A stretch of 37,647 nt of DNA from an uncultured Clostridia bacterium. Its GTDB lineage: Bacteria > Bacillota > Clostridia > Oscillospirales > Ruminococcaceae. Both the position numbers and the translations under genes were made by a program. The notes under the pieces were generated by a model. That model saw nothing but the letters and a program-made list of their open reading frames with translations. It searched no databases and was not told where the DNA came from. The stretch spans positions 1 through 37,647 of the forward strand of contig CAMWVP010000013.1 of the NCBI GenBank assembly GCA_947177735.1, in the 5' to 3' direction. This document shows positions 34,593 through 37,647 of the stretch, one piece after another. How positions within the stretch are numbered: the stretch's first letter is position 1; every line of letters begins with the position of its first letter.

Positions 34593-34889
34593 CTAATCCG
34601 TTGTAAGGTTTATCTTTGATTTATTTGCTTTTAAATCATCAATGAACGGATGAACCAAAGCGTTGACAACAAAACATATCCAAAAAGGGAGAGGTGGGGC
34701 GAAACAGTGGAACGCTGCGATGGGCAGCATTGCCATAAACGCCCAACTGAACCCGTGTGTTATCAATGCTACAATATAATCGTGCTTGTACAAAGGGCTC
34801 GGGGCGTTTTCGTGTCACCATTTTTTCTGCTTCATTAAAAAGAGTATGCATTGCAGATAGTAATTGTCTGCTATGTGGCAGAATATCAT
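34593..34889 (-). pseudogene. DUF3307-like membrane protein with an in-frame TGA
   Basis: From ATG 34889 (a TTG at 34916 is also possible) the frame reads MIFCHIADNYYLQCILFLMKQKKW, then TGA (34815-34817), then HENAPSPLYKHDYIVALITHGFSWAFMAMLP...FWICFVVNALVHPFIDDLKA to a stop at 34593. The order YYLQ, HxxSW and NxxxHxxIDDLK fits the phage and bacterial DUF3307 membrane family, where a second Trp after KKW would suit the TGA position. Part of the protein could also start at TTG 34793. The gene is either a nonsense mutant or is read with UGA as Trp. Confidence 0.55.
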
Positions 34890-35221
34890 TAGTGCGAATG
34901 TGAATGGTTTTGACAATCTCCTCTCTCACTTCCTTTTTCTTGTCAACTTTATCAAGATAATAACACGCGAAGATGTCAACGCTTTGCACAAGAAAGGTCT
35001 TTCCTTGTTTAATGGGCTTGATCCTATTAAACAAGTAAAACTACTTGTGTACGCAGATGAATTAAGGGGAGGTTAATAATACGACGATGGCGGTGGATAA
35101 CCGCCATTATTTGTGCAACAAAAGCATTGTTAATAATTACCAAAACGCCCCCCATGCTTTTGTACAGATCTCCAAAAAAATTACACGTTGCGCAGGATTT
35201 CGACATCTTGCGCAAAGGAGG
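34890..35221. other. Gap with a short plus-strand frame and a hairpin
   Basis: A 70-codon plus-strand frame (34864-35076) ends ITREDVNALHKKGLSLFNGL and so on but has no clear ribosome site; it may be a gene remnant. Eleven nt after its stop, ATGGCGGT-GGATA-ACCGCCAT (35087-35107) forms a perfect hairpin followed by TATTTG, a plausible terminator. Nothing else is seen. Confidence 0.35.
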
Positions 35222-35250
35222 TTGAAAAAAATGCAAATTTATACTATAAT
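35222..35250 (+). promoter_or_regulatory. Promoter of the nucleosidase-membrane gene
   Basis: TTGAAA (35222-35227), a 17-bp spacer and TATAAT (35245-35250), about 90 nt upstream of the start codon. Confidence 0.8.
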
Positions 35251-35340
35251 AAATATAGATGATTATAATGGTTCTGCTCATCGTTAGCACAACCTTGGAG
35301 TATTGTCATTTTTCAAGATGGATTTAAAGAGGGAATTAAT

Positions 35341-37140
35341 ATGGAAAAGAGCAGCAAGTTTGCAGAAGAAGTATTAAAAAATTTATCGGTGTTTTATAAT
35401 AATAATAGAGAATGGATTATGGAATACTCGGAGTATGGTCGTAAGTTCAATCCAGAAATGGTTGCCCGAGATACCCTTGATACCGAGTTGCCCGAAATGT
35501 TGGATGATTGCGATATTATAATATTGATAGCAAACTCAGTTGAACAAAATATATTAACTTGCAAATTATATTTTGAAATAAACAAATCAGAAAAAATGAC
35601 TCAAAAACTACACGAGATATACTTAGAAGATTGTAATTGTGTCTACCAGTTTGCGACAATATATAATGTTAAAATTGTTCACATACATCCTAATAGCACG
35701 GCATCATTTACGGCAGACGGTTCTGCTAACGCTATAAGGAGTGCTTTAAAACTTTTTCGCCCTAAGCTTATAATATCCCTTGGAGTTGCTTTTGGAACAG
35801 ATCCACAAAATCAGCAATTGGGCGATGTTATTCTTTCTAGCGAGGTTATACCGTATGATGTTTTTAATAAAGATAATAATGGAAAAATTACACTTCGTCA
35901 AAAAGATAAATTCTTTACTCATAATAGTTTAAATGCTTGGGATGTATTGTTGAGAAATCCAGAATTTTCCTTAGAAGAAAAAGAAAAAAATAGGGAGAAT
36001 TTAATTGGACGTGAAATTAATTTTAAATGGGGTTTGGGGGCAATATTAAGTGGAGGTAGCGTTTTAAGTAATGAACGTAAGAGTATGGCTTTACAAAAAG
36101 CTGCAAAAAATAATGGCGAGGAAAGAATTATTGGCGGAGAAATGGAAGGAGTTGGAATATATTACGAGTGCCAACAACCCAATATTCCCTGCATAATTAT
36201 CAAAGGTATTTGTGATTGGGGGGCAAAGAAAAATTCATGGAGTGAGGCAATTAAATTGGCCAATGAAATAAATATAGGCCAGATATATACATATCACAAT
36301 GAGAACCCGTCAAACGATCAACTTAAGGATTGTGTTCAAGCTTTTGCAACGGATAACGCAACAGAGGCATTATTTCGTTTGCTTCGATTTGATTTAATGT
36401 TTTTGAAAACAAATTGTTCTTCATCAATACGAGAAAACTTTATTTTTGGTTGGAACGATAGGGTTCACATGTGGTTTAAACAATTCTTTTATAAAAAAGA
36501 AAAATTGGCAATAGCAGTTATTTCTTTTTTGATTTTTATTTTTTTCACAGCATTTAATATGTTTGTGATCCCAGGATATGACGAAAAAAATAGTAGTACA
36601 CACTTGCATATTTATTTTGTTGAAGTTGCTATTTTGGTATTATCAATACTTATTGTTTTAACAATAAATAAAATGAAAATTCAACCCATAAAAACTCGAA
36701 ACCAATGGGTCGATCTTATAGTATATAAACTCGATTTAAAAGAAAAAACAGTTACAATTGGCTTAAACGATCATCGTGCAATTTTTAATGTCATTTTTTC
36801 TTGGTGGATACTTTCTGACAAAATCCAATATGCCCATTATCAAACCCCCAAGATTGAGCGTGAAAGCGCTGTATCCTTTGATTTCGTGGGGGTATTTAAT
36901 AAATATACTGTCTTACAGATAGAATATGAAATGGCGAATGGAGACACATATGTTCATTTACTTTCTCCCAAACATAACCACAGAATCATCAGCAAAACTC
37001 TTCAAAATAGTGAAAGATCTATTGCATATTGTGAACGTGTTTTTTGTAAAAAAGGCTCAAAACTGTGCTTTATGGGCAAGCGAAACGCAATTATACACAA
37101 ATATATCAGTAGTTCTAGTAGCTTATTCCTTGTAAATTAG
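35341..37140 (+). CDS. Nucleoside phosphorylase-like domain fused to two membrane helices
   Basis: A 599-residue protein with GAGGG 7 nt before ATG 35341. Residues about 50-320 form a PNP/UDP-phosphorylase (MTA/SAH nucleosidase-like) fold: LIISLGVAFGTD (near 147), GAILSGGSVLSN, GGEMEGVGIYYEC (Glu pair near 268) and IIKGICDWGA (catalytic-type Asp near 292). Two membrane helices follow (about 388-410, LAIAVISFLIFIFFTAFNMFVI; about 423-441), then a beta-rich C-terminal domain of about 150 residues without a known name. PNP-fold domains act as ATP- or nucleoside-cleaving effectors in several bacterial immune systems such as Detocs, some CBASS and Avs. The fusion here fits an effector held at the membrane. 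This role is inference; no sensor gene is identified. Confidence 0.82.
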   Translation: MEKSSKFAEEVLKNLSVFYNNNREWIMEYSEYGRKFNPEMVARDTLDTELPEMLDDCDIIILIANSVEQNILTCKLYFEINKSEKMTQKLHEIYLEDCNCVYQFATIYNVKIVHIHPNSTASFTADGSANAIRSALKLFRPKLIISLGVAFGTDPQNQQLGDVILSSEVIPYDVFNKDNNGKITLRQKDKFFTHNSLNAWDVLLRNPEFSLEEKEKNRENLIGREINFKWGLGAILSGGSVLSNERKSMALQKAAKNNGEERIIGGEMEGVGIYYECQQPNIPCIIIKGICDWGAKKNSWSEAIKLANEINIGQIYTYHNENPSNDQLKDCVQAFATDNATEALFRLLRFDLMFLKTNCSSSIRENFIFGWNDRVHMWFKQFFYKKEKLAIAVISFLIFIFFTAFNMFVIPGYDEKNSSTHLHIYFVEVAILVLSILIVLTINKMKIQPIKTRNQWVDLIVYKLDLKEKTVTIGLNDHRAIFNVIFSWWILSDKIQYAHYQTPKIERESAVSFDFVGVFNKYTVLQIEYEMANGDTYVHLLSPKHNHRIISKTLQNSERSIAYCERVFCKKGSKLCFMGKRNAIIHKYISSSSSLFLVN

Positions 37141-37239
37141 GAAAATACTGACAAAGAATTGTGTAAGTCTCTATTGCCTCATATCACTAATAAAAAATGA
37201 ATTTTATTGGAATATCTTGCACATTTATGAAAAATGTAG

Positions 37240-37268
37240 TTGAAAAAATTTTGAAAAAGTGTTATACT
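37240..37268 (+). promoter_or_regulatory. Promoter of the last gene
   Basis: TTGAAA (37240-37245), a 17-bp spacer and TATACT (37263-37268), about 70 nt upstream of the ATG. Confidence 0.75.
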
Positions 37269-37340
37269 ATATATAAATAAAAACATAATTGAAATCTGTT
37301 TTTGGAATTATATGGAAAAAATAATTTTTAGGAGGACATT

Positions 37341-37647
37341 ATGGCTATTTCAAAAAAGGTACTTAACAAATTATCAGACGCACTTGATGGGTATGTAGAA
37401 GATACACGCTTGTTGGGAAAGACCATTTGTGGTAGATCTAAGAATTTTTTTAGTATAAGATTTTTAGTTTTATCCTATACGGAATCCTATATAATAACTC
37501 CATTTCCTTTTAAAAGCATTAGAAAAATCGACGCATGTCTTAGTTCTGTTGGTTTTGATAAAGAGAATATGGATAATTTAAGTTATATTAATCCTGTATT
37601 TAATTGGGGTAGCGAATTATGCCCATATATTTTTAAAATTTTAAACG
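37341..37647 (+). CDS. Partial gene at the window edge, unknown
   Basis: ATG 37341 is preceded by AGGAGG at 6 nt. The 102 visible residues (MAISKKVLNKLSDALDGYVED..., SYTESYIITPFPFKSIRKID) run past the window end with no stop. No family is recognised. It has its own promoter and the same AT-rich composition as the nucleosidase gene before it, so it may be part of the same accessory cargo. Confidence 0.75.
   Translation, partial: MAISKKVLNKLSDALDGYVEDTRLLGKTICGRSKNFFSIRFLVLSYTESYIITPFPFKSIRKIDACLSSVGFDKENMDNLSYINPVFNWGSELCPYIFKILN

Noticed and set aside
34639-35034. 131-codon minus-strand frame overlapping the DUF3307-like gene
   Set aside because: It runs in a different frame over the conserved DUF3307 sequence and shows no recognisable domain.
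1-37647. CRISPR arrays
   Set aside because: No regularly spaced direct repeats of CRISPR type were seen on reading through the window.

Overview
The window looks like a chromosome segment of an anaerobic, plant-fibre-degrading Firmicute of the Ruminococcus/Oscillospiraceae type. This is inferred from the GH9, GH31, GH36-like and GH127 glycosidases, AGGAGG-type ribosome sites, the many lipoproteins and the oxygen-sensitive NrdD/NrdG pair. It falls into two parts that differ in base composition. Positions 1 to about 20,090 are moderately GC-rich host chromosome. From about 20,094 to the end the sequence is AT-rich and begins at a 20-bp tRNA 3'-end fragment followed by a tyrosine integrase, so it reads as an integrated element, probably a prophage. 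Its far end lies outside the window and no phage structural genes are visible inside it.

Host part: (i) two lipoprotein genes on the minus strand, one with leucine-rich repeats (115-4526). (ii) A two-component pair on the minus strand: a response regulator (7631-8494) and a PocR-type hybrid sensor kinase (4757-7468), read from a consensus promoter at 8694-8722. (iii) A carbohydrate locus: an exported lipoprotein that fuses the N-terminal part of a sugar-binding protein to the C-terminal part of a raffinose-synthase-like GH36 (9003-11273), a GH9 lipoprotein (11318-13579), an AraC-type regulator (13665-14495), a GH31 with a C-terminal carbohydrate-binding-like domain (14492-17377) and a GH127-type beta-L-arabinofuranosidase (17805-19631). 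The fusion, GH31 and GH127 genes each carry the same direct-repeat motif exactly 31 nt upstream of an identical TGATATAAT -10 region. I infer that the local AraC protein controls all three. A 168-bp MITE-like element sits in the 5' untranslated region of the GH127 gene.

Integrated element: an integrase module (20353-21833) is followed by a nucleotide-metabolism island: thyA, a Lar-like small protein with no normal start codon, a broken dut, nrdG, nrdD interrupted by a group I intron carrying an HNH endonuclease, a dNMP-kinase/HAD fusion and a DNA methyltransferase. Small accessory genes are interspersed. Several genes are damaged by frameshifts or in-frame TGA codons (dut, tnpB, a secreted or anchored protein, a DUF3307 protein). 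In dut and the DUF3307 gene the TGA falls where a tryptophan would be expected, which leaves decay or UGA recoding as alternatives. The most AT-rich end carries three plus-strand genes that each have their own consensus promoter, including a nucleoside-phosphorylase domain fused to two membrane helices (35341-37140), a plausible anti-phage effector.
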